Part shown: one piece after another, positions 41,134-50,128 of the stretch
Numbering within the stretch: the first letter of the stretch is position 1
How the letters are laid out: the number at the start of each line of letters is the position of its first letter
Assembly: GCA_028278225.1 (NCBI GenBank)
Contig: JANQEU010000088.1
Location: 1 to 64,000, forward strand
Origin: Cyclobacteriaceae bacterium
GTDB lineage: Bacteria > Bacteroidota > Bacteroidia > Cytophagales > Cyclobacteriaceae
Reading direction: 5' to 3'
Length of the DNA: 64,000 nt
The notes under the pieces: model-generated
Database searches by the model: none
What the model was told of the DNA's origin: nothing
What the model saw: the letters and a program-made list of their open reading frames with translations, nothing else
Position numbers and translations under genes: made by a program

Positions 41134-44094
41134 ATGAAAGCTGTAATACTGGTTATTGCGGCTTTCACAACAATCACAGGCTATGGTCAGCGTCAGATCA
41201 AAACTCATCAATATACCACGGAAGATGGTCTTCCACAGAACTCAGTTAACCAGATCCATCAGGATGGTGAAGGATACATATGGATCGGCACTCAGGATGG
41301 TCTGGCGAAATTTAATGGCTATGAATTCGAAGTATTCAGACCCGATGAGGAAGACTCATTTTCCATTTCTGACAATTTCATAATTCAATTTATTGAAGAC
41401 CGGTTTGGCAAGTTCTGGATAAGGACTAGGGACGGACTAAACATTTTGGATAAAAAAAGTCGCCGGTTCCATAAGATCCACAATGTCAGCGAACCCAAAT
41501 TTAATCAACCGGGTATCCTGCGATATCATGATGATAATATCTGGTTGCAATTTGCAGGTGACACATCCAACTTTTATGTGATCCCTGACGATCTCAAATT
41601 GCATTTTATAGAAACCGACATCGAGGCGGTTAGCAGCAGGGTACCCTATGAAAGCTATCCAACCTTATTTTTCCCGATTGGCGAAAACGAGCTGATCAAG
41701 TTAGATAAAAGGACCATTTACAAAATATCAGATAGTGATTCCATCAAAAAAGAACACGAACACAAAATCACAGGATCAAGAACGGATAATTGGGACTTTG
41801 AAATTCACAATGACAATTTGATTTTAAGTCAGCCTTCCGGACTTGTTTTGATTGATATTGATGGTCTGACAGTTAAAAACATTCCTCTGCCCTATCAGCC
41901 ACTGACAATTGCCTGGAATGGGAATAAGTATTACGCCGGTACGGCTAGCGGTATTTATACTTTTAACGAGACATTTGAAGAGAGATACAGACTGTCGTCG
42001 TTTAGTGAGTCCTTTGACAATATCATAATTCACCACATTTACAGCGACAGACAGGATAGATTGTGGCTGGGTACTGCGAATAAAGGGCTGTACGTCCATC
42101 ACCCAAATCAGGAGGAATTTCAGTACATGATTCCAAGTAGCCACAATCCCGCCATCGCCAATCATGTATGGGATGCCAACTACAGAGATGGAAGCATGCT
42201 AATCGGCTCAAATTCGGGCATTCTGGAATGTGATCTGAATCAAAGTACAATTGACAAGACCTTTTTGTCGAATCACCGCATTACATCCGTACTCATTGAC
42301 AAAGAGGGAAATCACTGGGCAGGCACAGCCGGAAAAGGATTGTACGTCAGACGACCCGGTAAAAATCAATATAGAAAAGTTTTTGCTGAAGCTGGTACAA
42401 TATCGATCCTTAAGGAGATCAAAGGTGTGATATGGATAGGGTCGTACTCCGGATTATACAAGGTGGTCAAATCCAGGGGCGAATTCAGGTTCAAAAAGAT
42501 TGAAAACCCGCTTAGCGGATATGTACTTTCCCTGTATGCTGACAAAATGGAAAATATCTGGATTGGTCACAATGCCGGCATTTCGGTACTTTCCACATCC
42601 ACAGGCATGATAAAAGATATCCCCTATGAAAAAGGTAGTCCCCGAAGTCCAAATTTCAATTTTATAACCGGCTTCACCAAAGTGAACGGTGTGATGTATG
42701 CCGCCACTTACGGAGGTGGCATAAGCAGGCTCAATGCCGACTCCACATTTACGAATTTCACTGAGAAAGAAGGATTATCAAACAACATTCTCCATAGCAT
42801 GGGAAATGATCTCAATGGCAACATCTGGGTAACCTCCAATGGAGGCCTTTCGAGATTCGACCCTGATGAAGAATCATTCAAAAATTTCACCACTACCAAT
42901 GGACTGATCAGTCATAATTTTTCAATTTCTTCGATGAATCAAAGTAAACCTGGACATCTTATGATCGGCACAGTAGACGGATTACTCACTTTCAAGCCGG
43001 ATGATATCCGGACCAGTTATTCGTCACCCCAGCTCAAAATTGAAGGGATAGATATCAACTATCTCCCCTCCGGGCTCCCTGCCAATCCGGGTGAGAGCCC
43101 CATTGTCCTAAGATATACGGATAAGGTGTTCACATTATATTTTACCGCGTTGAATTACAATGACCCGGGTGACGTGATCTACAAACACAAACTTGATGGA
43201 TTCGATGATAAATGGGTCACAAACCGTCCATTTCAGAGAAATCTGGTATACTCCAGCCTGCCGCATGGAGAATATACCCTGATCCTCGTGGCCGAAAGTA
43301 AAAGTAACCTTTTTGATCCTGCAACCCTTGAAATTGAAATAGTCGTGCTTCCTCCCGTATGGTTACGACCCTGGTTCTATCTTTCATTCGGCATCATGCT
43401 ACTATGTGGCATAATTGGAGTTGTATACTATTTATCCCGGCGAAATCTTAAAGCACGTGTCATGGAACTGGAAACCAAAGAAAAGGTCCAGCTCGAAAGA
43501 GAGCGAATTTCAAGGGACCTGCATGATAGTGTCGGAACTCATTTTGCCTACATTATTTCCAAGCTGGACTACCTGTACCTTGGGTGGAACCGAAAGAAAA
43601 TTGAAAACAAGAAGGACTATCTGGGTAAGGTCAGTGAGTTTGCCAGATCGGGTATGCGTCTGCTTCGCGAAACGATCTGGGCACTCAACCAACCCGAGGT
43701 AGAAGTAGATGGGTTGAAAGCGAAAATTCACGATTATCTTCTACTTTGTTTTACAAATGAAAGGCCGGGTTTCAAATTTAAAATGACATCCGATGCCACA
43801 ACGGTGAATTCCTCAGTTGCTTTGCATTGTTTTCGAATTATTCAGGAATCCGTGAGCAATAGCCTCAAGTATGCCAATGCCAAACAGATTAACATCAATT
43901 TCCACATAGCAGACACGGAACATTTCGAGCTGTATCTGGTGGATGATGGAAAAGGATTCAGCATGAATGACAAGTTTGATTCAGATGGTCATTTTGGCCT
44001 GAAAAATATTGAGTCCAGATCACAAGAGATGGGAGCAAAGATAGAGTTGGAAAGTGATGAGACAGGAACGAGAATATCAGTTATTAAGGATTAA
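41134..44094 (+). CDS. Periplasmic-propeller sensor histidine kinase, 986 aa
   Basis: A membrane histidine kinase. After the signal peptide (MKAVILVIAAFTTITGYGQ) come repeated seven-bladed two-component regulator propeller blades over about residues 25-640 (GLPQNSVNQIHQDGEGYIWIGTQDGL and later HLMIGTVDGLLTF), then a Y_Y_Y domain (about 650-735), one transmembrane helix (WFYLSFGIMLLCGIIGVVYYL), the HisKA_3 dimerisation part with phosphoacceptor His797 in RDLHDSVGTHFAY, and the HATPase (LVDDGKGFSMN, GHFGLKNIESRSQEMG). No receiver or DNA-binding domain is attached, unlike HTCS hybrids. The next gene is a near-paralogue in the kinase half; a shared response regulator follows. Confidence 0.92.
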   Translation: MKAVILVIAAFTTITGYGQRQIKTHQYTTEDGLPQNSVNQIHQDGEGYIWIGTQDGLAKFNGYEFEVFRPDEEDSFSISDNFIIQFIEDRFGKFWIRTRDGLNILDKKSRRFHKIHNVSEPKFNQPGILRYHDDNIWLQFAGDTSNFYVIPDDLKLHFIETDIEAVSSRVPYESYPTLFFPIGENELIKLDKRTIYKISDSDSIKKEHEHKITGSRTDNWDFEIHNDNLILSQPSGLVLIDIDGLTVKNIPLPYQPLTIAWNGNKYYAGTASGIYTFNETFEERYRLSSFSESFDNIIIHHIYSDRQDRLWLGTANKGLYVHHPNQEEFQYMIPSSHNPAIANHVWDANYRDGSMLIGSNSGILECDLNQSTIDKTFLSNHRITSVLIDKEGNHWAGTAGKGLYVRRPGKNQYRKVFAEAGTISILKEIKGVIWIGSYSGLYKVVKSRGEFRFKKIENPLSGYVLSLYADKMENIWIGHNAGISVLSTSTGMIKDIPYEKGSPRSPNFNFITGFTKVNGVMYAATYGGGISRLNADSTFTNFTEKEGLSNNILHSMGNDLNGNIWVTSNGGLSRFDPDEESFKNFTTTNGLISHNFSISSMNQSKPGHLMIGTVDGLLTFKPDDIRTSYSSPQLKIEGIDINYLPSGLPANPGESPIVLRYTDKVFTLYFTALNYNDPGDVIYKHKLDGFDDKWVTNRPFQRNLVYSSLPHGEYTLILVAESKSNLFDPATLEIEIVVLPPVWLRPWFYLSFGIMLLCGIIGVVYYLSRRNLKARVMELETKEKVQLERERISRDLHDSVGTHFAYIISKLDYLYLGWNRKKIENKKDYLGKVSEFARSGMRLLRETIWALNQPEVEVDGLKAKIHDYLLLCFTNERPGFKFKMTSDATTVNSSVALHCFRIIQESVSNSLKYANAKQININFHIADTEHFELYLVDDGKGFSMNDKFDSDGHFGLKNIESRSQEMGAKIELESDETGTRISVIKD

Positions 44095-44132
44095 CCACTA
44101 TTAATCAGATTCAAATTTTTGGAAATGTACAA

Positions 44133-47105
44133 ATGAGTCCGATCCAGGCCATAATCAGATCATGCTTCGTTCTTGTCCTGGCTTTGCCCAGCCATTATTT
44201 ACCAGGACAAACCTCCGACAATGTATATAATATGTTCGGGAACCCTTTTGTCCGAAACTACAGCCCAAAGGATTATGACGGACACGCACAAACATGGCAA
44301 TTTGCACAAGACCCTCTTACCGGCATACTCTACGTTGGGTCAAGTGAAGGCATCCTCCAGTACGATGGTAATAACTGGAACAAAATAAGACTTCCCAATC
44401 GGTCAATCGTGAGGACCATTGCTTTCAGTGCGGACGGTAAATTATACTGCGGCGGTAGTGGGGAGATTGGATACCTCGTACCCGATCCAAGTGGGATCAT
44501 GCAATACGTATCACTGACACCACTACTCGATAAGAACGACAGACAAACTTCTGACATATGGAAAGTCGCTATCGCAGAAGGCAATGTCTTCTATCAAACT
44601 CATTCCGAATTGCTGGTTTACACTCCCGAGAGCAATAGCTTCCAGGTGATCCGGACTGACAGCCGTTTCCATCATATGTTCAAAATTGGTAATGAGATGT
44701 GGCTTACGGAAGCCGGCAAAGGATTTGTAAAATACGAAAATGGAGCCCTTCTCCCGGTGAAAGTGGAACTGGAGGGCACGTTTGACGAACTGCTGGAATG
44801 GAGTGCAGATTCCGTTTATTTATTTACCGACCGGGGGATGTTTTTATGGTCTGATGGGATTCTCAGCAAAATGACCGGAAAACTCAACAGATCAATTCTG
44901 GAAAATCCCATAAGAAAAGTACTGAGAACCCGTGGAGACCAAATATTGCTTGCCGTGGGAACCTCAGGCATATACCAGATCGACCGGAACGGAAATATCT
45001 TATCCCAAATCACAAAGGAAGATGGACTGCAAGACCTGAACATACACTCCATATTTGAAGATCGCCAGGGCATGATCTGGGTTTCGAGCAACTTTGGGAT
45101 ATCACGTATTTCATGGGATATTCCAATCCGGAAATTCGACGAAAGGAACGGCCTGATCGACACAGTGAATGACATCATTCGATTCGATGGCCGACTCTAT
45201 GTATCCACCCATACCGGACTTTTTATGCAAGATCCGGAGGACCCCAACAAATTCACTCAAATAGCGAAGATCGGCGAAGCCTTTGCACTGGAAATAATTG
45301 AAGACCAGCTGTGGGTAAGCACTGTAAATGGCATCTTCAAAATCCACGAATCAGGTCTTATCACGAAGATATGCAGTGATTATTCTTACAAATTTCAACA
45401 ATCCGTGAAAGATCCCGACAAAGTGCTGATCGGCACAACCCAGGGTTTGATCGTTTATGATCTGGGTAAGGATAATTTCATGAGCACGAAGGATCTCGTG
45501 CCCAATAATATTCTTTATATGAATCAGGACTCCCTGGGCAATTTGTGGGTAGGATCAGCAGACAATCAACTGTTCAGGGTTGACTATTTCAACGAAGGAT
45601 CACTTGAAACACCTGTTGTGAACCACTATTTCCATGAAAATGGACTTCCCAACAGCCACATACAGGTAAACAGGATCGGTAACGAATTGATCTTCAGTTC
45701 AGAGTTTGGAATCTACGAGGAGTTTCAAAAAGGGGTATTCGGCGAAAGTACGCGATTCCCTTCATTACCTACAATAGTCTATTTTATATATCAGGCCTCT
45801 GACCGGACAGTTTACGTACTTTACGGTGAGCCGCCATTTATGAAGATCATGGCCCTGAAAAATGAAAATGGCACCTTTTTGAGACAGGTTTATCCCGAAC
45901 TCCTCACGGTAGAGTCACCAGGTATCTGGGTAGCGTTTGAAGATCATGACAAATCGCTGTGGTTTGGGATGACAGACGGAATTTTGAATTTTAAACCCAA
46001 TCAATATGATCTGGTTTCCAGCCAATTTCTGACCAACATAAGTTCCATAAAGCTGAATGGTGATTCGGTTCTGGCACAGAACATCAATACCAGTTTTCAA
46101 CTTCCGCCTTACACGTTTGGAATTGCCAACAATTCGATCCGGTTCGAATACTCCCTTATTTCTTTTGAGAGTGAAAGCGAAAATAGGTTTAGCTACAAAC
46201 TGGAAGGACTGGATCGGGAATGGTCTGGCTGGAGTACCGAAAATATAAGGGAATACGTAGGCCTGAGAGAGGGGGCCTACCGATTCCGGGTAAAAAGTAA
46301 AAACCTGTTTGGCCAAATTGGCTCGGAATCGTCCTTTTCGTTCACTATCACGCCCCCCTGGTTCAGATCATGGTGGTTTGTTGGATTTGTTGTCGCAGCC
46401 GGGCTTGCGATTCTGGCCCTTGTGGTGCGCTTTTTTTCTACCCGAAAGTTGATCAGACGTGTTGAGGAACTTGAACTTCAGCAAAAAGTACAAACCGAAA
46501 GAGAGCGAATATCCAGGGACCTGCATGATAGCGTAGGCACCCATTTTGCATACATTATCTCGAAATTGGATTATCTCTACCTGGGTTGGACCCGGGATCA
46601 CATAAAGGATAAAAAGGATTACCTGGGAAACATCAGCGACTTCGCCCGATCCGGGATGAGAATGTTACGCGAAACGATCTGGGCATTAAACCAGTCGGAG
46701 GTAGAGACCAATAGCTTGAGGATTAAAATAGCCGATTATTTAAGACTTTGCTTTGAGCATGAATCATGTGAGTATGATTTTCAATTTAATACGGAGATCA
46801 ACTCCGTCAATTCGACTATCGCCCTAAACTGTTTCAGGATTATTCAGGAAACGGTCAGTAATAGCCTGAAGTATGCCCGGGCTAAAAAGTTTACTATCCT
46901 GTTTGAAATCAAAGCAAATGCACTTTTCTCCCTGGAATTGAGAGATAATGGGATCGGTTTCGACATCATGAAGGTCTCGCAGTCAGAAGGAGAAAACTAT
47001 GGGCTGAAAAATATGAAGTCTAGGGCAAATGAGATGGGTGCGGTGATCCAATTCAACAGCGATGATGAAGGGACCAGAATTACCGTCATTAAGAATAGCC
47101 CATAA
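44133..47105 (+). CDS. Second periplasmic sensor histidine kinase, 990 aa, Y_Y_Y type
   Basis: This is a second kinase of the same build: signal peptide (to about residue 25), an eccentric propeller-like sensor (TWQFAQDPLTGILYVGSSEGILQYDGNNW, KLYCGGSGEIGYL), a Y_Y_Y domain (RFRVKSKNLFGQIGSESSF), one membrane helix (WFVGFVVAAGLAILALVVRFF), HisKA_3 with His798 in RDLHDSVGTHFAY, and HATPase (LELRDNGIGFD). The phosphoacceptor region is almost identical to that of the upstream kinase, while the sensor halves differ widely. This fits two inputs to one regulator. Confidence 0.92.
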   Translation: MSPIQAIIRSCFVLVLALPSHYLPGQTSDNVYNMFGNPFVRNYSPKDYDGHAQTWQFAQDPLTGILYVGSSEGILQYDGNNWNKIRLPNRSIVRTIAFSADGKLYCGGSGEIGYLVPDPSGIMQYVSLTPLLDKNDRQTSDIWKVAIAEGNVFYQTHSELLVYTPESNSFQVIRTDSRFHHMFKIGNEMWLTEAGKGFVKYENGALLPVKVELEGTFDELLEWSADSVYLFTDRGMFLWSDGILSKMTGKLNRSILENPIRKVLRTRGDQILLAVGTSGIYQIDRNGNILSQITKEDGLQDLNIHSIFEDRQGMIWVSSNFGISRISWDIPIRKFDERNGLIDTVNDIIRFDGRLYVSTHTGLFMQDPEDPNKFTQIAKIGEAFALEIIEDQLWVSTVNGIFKIHESGLITKICSDYSYKFQQSVKDPDKVLIGTTQGLIVYDLGKDNFMSTKDLVPNNILYMNQDSLGNLWVGSADNQLFRVDYFNEGSLETPVVNHYFHENGLPNSHIQVNRIGNELIFSSEFGIYEEFQKGVFGESTRFPSLPTIVYFIYQASDRTVYVLYGEPPFMKIMALKNENGTFLRQVYPELLTVESPGIWVAFEDHDKSLWFGMTDGILNFKPNQYDLVSSQFLTNISSIKLNGDSVLAQNINTSFQLPPYTFGIANNSIRFEYSLISFESESENRFSYKLEGLDREWSGWSTENIREYVGLREGAYRFRVKSKNLFGQIGSESSFSFTITPPWFRSWWFVGFVVAAGLAILALVVRFFSTRKLIRRVEELELQQKVQTERERISRDLHDSVGTHFAYIISKLDYLYLGWTRDHIKDKKDYLGNISDFARSGMRMLRETIWALNQSEVETNSLRIKIADYLRLCFEHESCEYDFQFNTEINSVNSTIALNCFRIIQETVSNSLKYARAKKFTILFEIKANALFSLELRDNGIGFDIMKVSQSEGENYGLKNMKSRANEMGAVIQFNSDDEGTRITVIKNSP

Positions 47106-47146
47106 GGAGTATTGACAACACGAAATTTATTTAACTTTTTTAAGGC

Positions 47147-47800
47147 ATGAATTCGATAAAGCTAGGTATTGTTGACGATAATCCTCATTTAGCCAACCAG
47201 ATGGTCAACAACTTTTCTCTTTTCGACCATATCAAGATTGTGTTGATAGCGTCGAACGGAAAAGACCTGATGGAAAAGATCGATGACGCTACGCCCGATG
47301 TGATCCTGATGGACGTGGAGATGCCTGAAATGGATGGCATTGAAGCCACTGGAGCGGTAAAGGATAAATACCCGGAAATCAAAGTTGTGATGCTTTCCGT
47401 ATTTGATCAGGATGATAAGGTTTTTCAATCCATACTGGCAGGCGCCTCAGGATATATCCTGAAAGAAGAACCACCCGTCAAAATACTGGAAGCAATTGAA
47501 AATGTACTGGAAGGTGGCGCTTCCATGTCCTCCCTGATAGCCGCAAAAGCTTTAAACCTCATTCGGTTCCAGAATGAGAGCAATCTCCCTCAAAAACCCC
47601 CTTCCGATTTCGGCTTGAGTAAAAGAGAGATCGAGATACTCGAACATCTGGCTGATGGTGAAGACTATCTGAAAATTTCGGAGGGACTTTTCATAAGCCC
47701 GCATACAGTAAAGAAGCACATTTCAAACCTGTATGACAAGCTCCACGTCCATTCCCGAGCTCAGGCCGTCCGGATCGCAGTAGAGAACAAGTGGGTGTAA
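47147..47800 (+). CDS. NarL/FixJ-family response regulator
   Basis: A 217-residue two-domain regulator. The receiver has the acidic pocket Asp10/Asp11 (VDDN), phosphoacceptor Asp56 in VILMDVEMPEMDG, Ser/Thr (MLSVF) and Lys (LKEEPPV). The C-terminal LuxR HTH reads FGLSKREIEILEHLADGEDYLKISEGLFISPHTVKKHISNLYDKLHVHSRAQAV. It is the only receiver in the neighbourhood and directly follows the two kinases, so it is the probable common target. DNA targets are unknown. Confidence 0.95.
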   Translation: MNSIKLGIVDDNPHLANQMVNNFSLFDHIKIVLIASNGKDLMEKIDDATPDVILMDVEMPEMDGIEATGAVKDKYPEIKVVMLSVFDQDDKVFQSILAGASGYILKEEPPVKILEAIENVLEGGASMSSLIAAKALNLIRFQNESNLPQKPPSDFGLSKREIEILEHLADGEDYLKISEGLFISPHTVKKHISNLYDKLHVHSRAQAVRIAVENKWV

Positions 47801-47941
47801 ATCAGCCCTCCATCCCGGGAATTTCCGATTTCGAGTAGGTACAATTTAATCCATATGGGTTATTGACATGGGCAATAGGGCTCAATAAGTTTGATAGATG
47901 ATTTTAAAATAATGGTAATCTATCTATCAATTAATAAAGAC

Positions 47942-48856
47942 ATGAAAAAACTAACGATCACATTACTTACAGCCATTTTGGTCTTCCCATTGTTTTCCCA
48001 GGTGGAAATGGGCAAAACCAAAAATACGATTATGGGGAAAGGTAAATTGCTTGCCCTTGAAACAGATAAGATGATGCTGGACAATTTTACGATCAACCTG
48101 ATTTGTTATCAGTATGCCGAAGATCAAGCTGGAAATAATGCCAAAGGAACTATGGCCCAGGTAGGCGTTCGGGCAACATTGACAGAAATCGACGAGACAC
48201 TTGCTCAGGAAATTGTAAATGAAGCTTATGCCTATTTTATCGATCAATGGAAAAATAGAGGTGTTGAAGTATTTTCTCCATCGAAAGAAGAAATTGAGGC
48301 TACCAAGAAGTACAGCAAAGCTGCCAGCAAAGGTAAGAACGCCAATATTATCAGTGGAGGGACATGGCGAAATGCAGACAAGAAAACCAACATTATTTAT
48401 GCCTGGCCTGAAGGCACTAACATTGCAACGAGTGGTTCAGGTCCTTTAGCCGCTAATGGGAACTTTGCGCATGTTGTCCCTGATTACAAGGGTAATTTCT
48501 TCTATACCAGTTTCGGTTCTACCGTTAATTTTATCTCTTTCAAAACCGCCAAACTTGGAAGTACTGCCTCTGTTAAGACTTTTCCACGGCTAAAAGCTGC
48601 AAATTCCATGGGAGTCCAGAAATGGCAAAAGACAAAAGTTGGAGGTTACCTGGGATCCAATGAGGCCGACGGGATCGAAGACTTCTATAGTGAACGTGTT
48701 GACGAAGAAATAGACGTGTTAAGTTCCAGTATGAACATGTGGAATTACGTAGGAGACAAGGCAAAGTATAAAACAGGGGCATTGGAAATGATCAAAAAAG
48801 GTATGGATGATATGTTTGCAGATTACGACGCTGTCGTTGCAAAAGAAAATGGATAG
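47942..48856 (+). CDS. Secreted hypothetical protein, 304 aa
   Basis: The signal peptide is MKKLTITLLTAILVFPLFSQ. The remainder is a soluble protein with Lys-rich turns (YSKAASKGKNANIISGG) and several Tyr/Gly segments (FFYTSFGSTVNFISF). I do not recognise a family. ATG at 47942 gives a perfect export signal; an upstream start at 47891 would remove it from the N terminus. It follows the regulator gene by 141 bp and ends before a strong bidirectional terminator, so it is probably a separate transcript that may be controlled by the preceding system. Confidence 0.55.
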   Translation: MKKLTITLLTAILVFPLFSQVEMGKTKNTIMGKGKLLALETDKMMLDNFTINLICYQYAEDQAGNNAKGTMAQVGVRATLTEIDETLAQEIVNEAYAYFIDQWKNRGVEVFSPSKEEIEATKKYSKAASKGKNANIISGGTWRNADKKTNIIYAWPEGTNIATSGSGPLAANGNFAHVVPDYKGNFFYTSFGSTVNFISFKTAKLGSTASVKTFPRLKAANSMGVQKWQKTKVGGYLGSNEADGIEDFYSERVDEEIDVLSSSMNMWNYVGDKAKYKTGALEMIKKGMDDMFADYDAVVAKENG

Positions 48857-48890
48857 ACGCTAACCGATCGGAAAATAATAGCCGCAATGC

Positions 48891-48926
48891 AAAAAACCCG
48901 TTCGCCGGTTGGCGGACGGGTTTTTT
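48891..48926. terminator. Strong bidirectional intrinsic terminator
   Basis: AAAAAACCCGTTCGCC-GGTT-GGCGGACGGGTTTTTT: a 16-bp stem with one G-T wobble and poly-A/poly-T on both sides. It separates the secreted protein gene from the convergent rpoD gene. Confidence 0.9.
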
Positions 48927-48953
48927 CGTAATACAAAATTTTAAGGATATATC

Positions 48954-49826
48954 TTAACTGGCGCAGAATTCCTTCAGTCGCCTGTTTTTGCTTGGCTCTC
49001 TCAGTTTTTGAAGGGCTTTCTCCCTGATCTGACGTACCCTTTCCCGGGTCAGGCCCATCGCATCACCGATCTCTTCCAGTGTATAAGGATTGTCGTGACC
49101 GATACCGAAGCTCATCATGATCACTTCCCTTTCTCTTGCTGTCAGCGTGGATAATGCTCTTAAAGTCTCCACTTTCAGAGAATCATTGAAAACCAATTCG
49201 CCATCAGTCGGTCCCGTTGTGTCATTTTCAAGGACATCCAGCAAAGATCCTGATTCATCTTCGCCAAACGGAGCGTCCATTGACATCTGCTTCACTTCCG
49301 CTCCAAGTGTATTTCTTACTTCATTGGGCTTCATATCCAGGATCTCAGCCAATTCTTCTTCCGTCGGCTCACGCTCATACTGTTGTTCCAGTTCGGCATA
49401 AGCCCTCCTGATCTGGTTTATAGCACCGGACTTATTCATGGGAAGACGGACAATTCTGGACTGCTCGGCAAGTGCCTGCATAATAGATTGCCTGATCCAC
49501 CACACAGCGTAAGAGATAAACTTAAACCCCTTGGTTTCATCAAATTTCTTAGCAGCTTTGATCAAACCGAGATTACCTTCATTGATCAGGTCATTTAAGG
49601 GTAAGCTTCTGTTCTGATATTGCTTTGCCACAGAAACTACGAATCGCAAATTGGATTTCACCAACTTCTCCAATGCCAACTCATCACCTTCACGAATTCG
49701 TTTTGCCAATTCTACCTCCTCGTCCGGAGTGATCATCGGCACGTTGCTGACCTCCGTGAAATACTTCTCCAGAGTGTGGCTTTCCCTACGGTTCGTGATC
49801 GATTGTGTAATCTTAAGTTGTCGCAT
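48954..49826 (-). CDS. rpoD: RNA polymerase primary sigma factor (sigma-70, Bacteroidota type)
   Basis: Directs RNA polymerase to housekeeping promoters. The 290-residue protein is the short form of the phylum: it lacks region 1.1 and begins with region 1.2 (MRQLKITQSITNRRESHTLEKYFTEV), followed by region 2 (LVKSNLRFVVSVAKQYQ, NLGLIKAAKKFDETKGFKFISYAVWWIRQSI), region 3, and region 4.2 (YTLEEIGDAMGLTRERVRQIREKALQKLR). The unusual Bacteroidota promoter consensus (TTTG / TAnnTTTG) is read by this protein. It is a single-gene unit; the 300 bp upstream are AT-rich and gene-free. Confidence 0.96.
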   Translation of the reverse strand: MRQLKITQSITNRRESHTLEKYFTEVSNVPMITPDEEVELAKRIREGDELALEKLVKSNLRFVVSVAKQYQNRSLPLNDLINEGNLGLIKAAKKFDETKGFKFISYAVWWIRQSIMQALAEQSRIVRLPMNKSGAINQIRRAYAELEQQYEREPTEEELAEILDMKPNEVRNTLGAEVKQMSMDAPFGEDESGSLLDVLENDTTGPTDGELVFNDSLKVETLRALSTLTAREREVIMMSFGIGHDNPYTLEEIGDAMGLTRERVRQIREKALQKLREPSKNRRLKEFCAS

Positions 49827-50128
49827 AAATCTCTTTTTCTGTCCTAATTATATCTGTTAACAATATTTTGAATTATCGTAGAATTATCTTAATAAAAACT
49901 CCTGAGCGGGAATAATTTTCAATAAAATACCTTTTAGTACGCATTTACCCAAGAATAGATTATGAACCGCGAAGTTACGAGTATAATCAATTCCTGTCAA
50001 CTTTATTGCCAGTTTAAACTAATATTTAACCGATTTTGAAGTGATTTGGTTTCATTAAATGCGAAATAACCGGAGAAATCCGCATGATCTTTGTCAATCA
50101 TACATTAATACATTAGCCGGATTGGGTT
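49827..50128. other. Gene-free spacer upstream of rpoD
   Basis: About 300 bp of AT-rich sequence between the rpoD start and the stop of the convergent-side permease gene. Nothing that looks like a gene, tRNA or strong hairpin was found; it should hold the rpoD promoter and leader. Confidence 0.6.
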
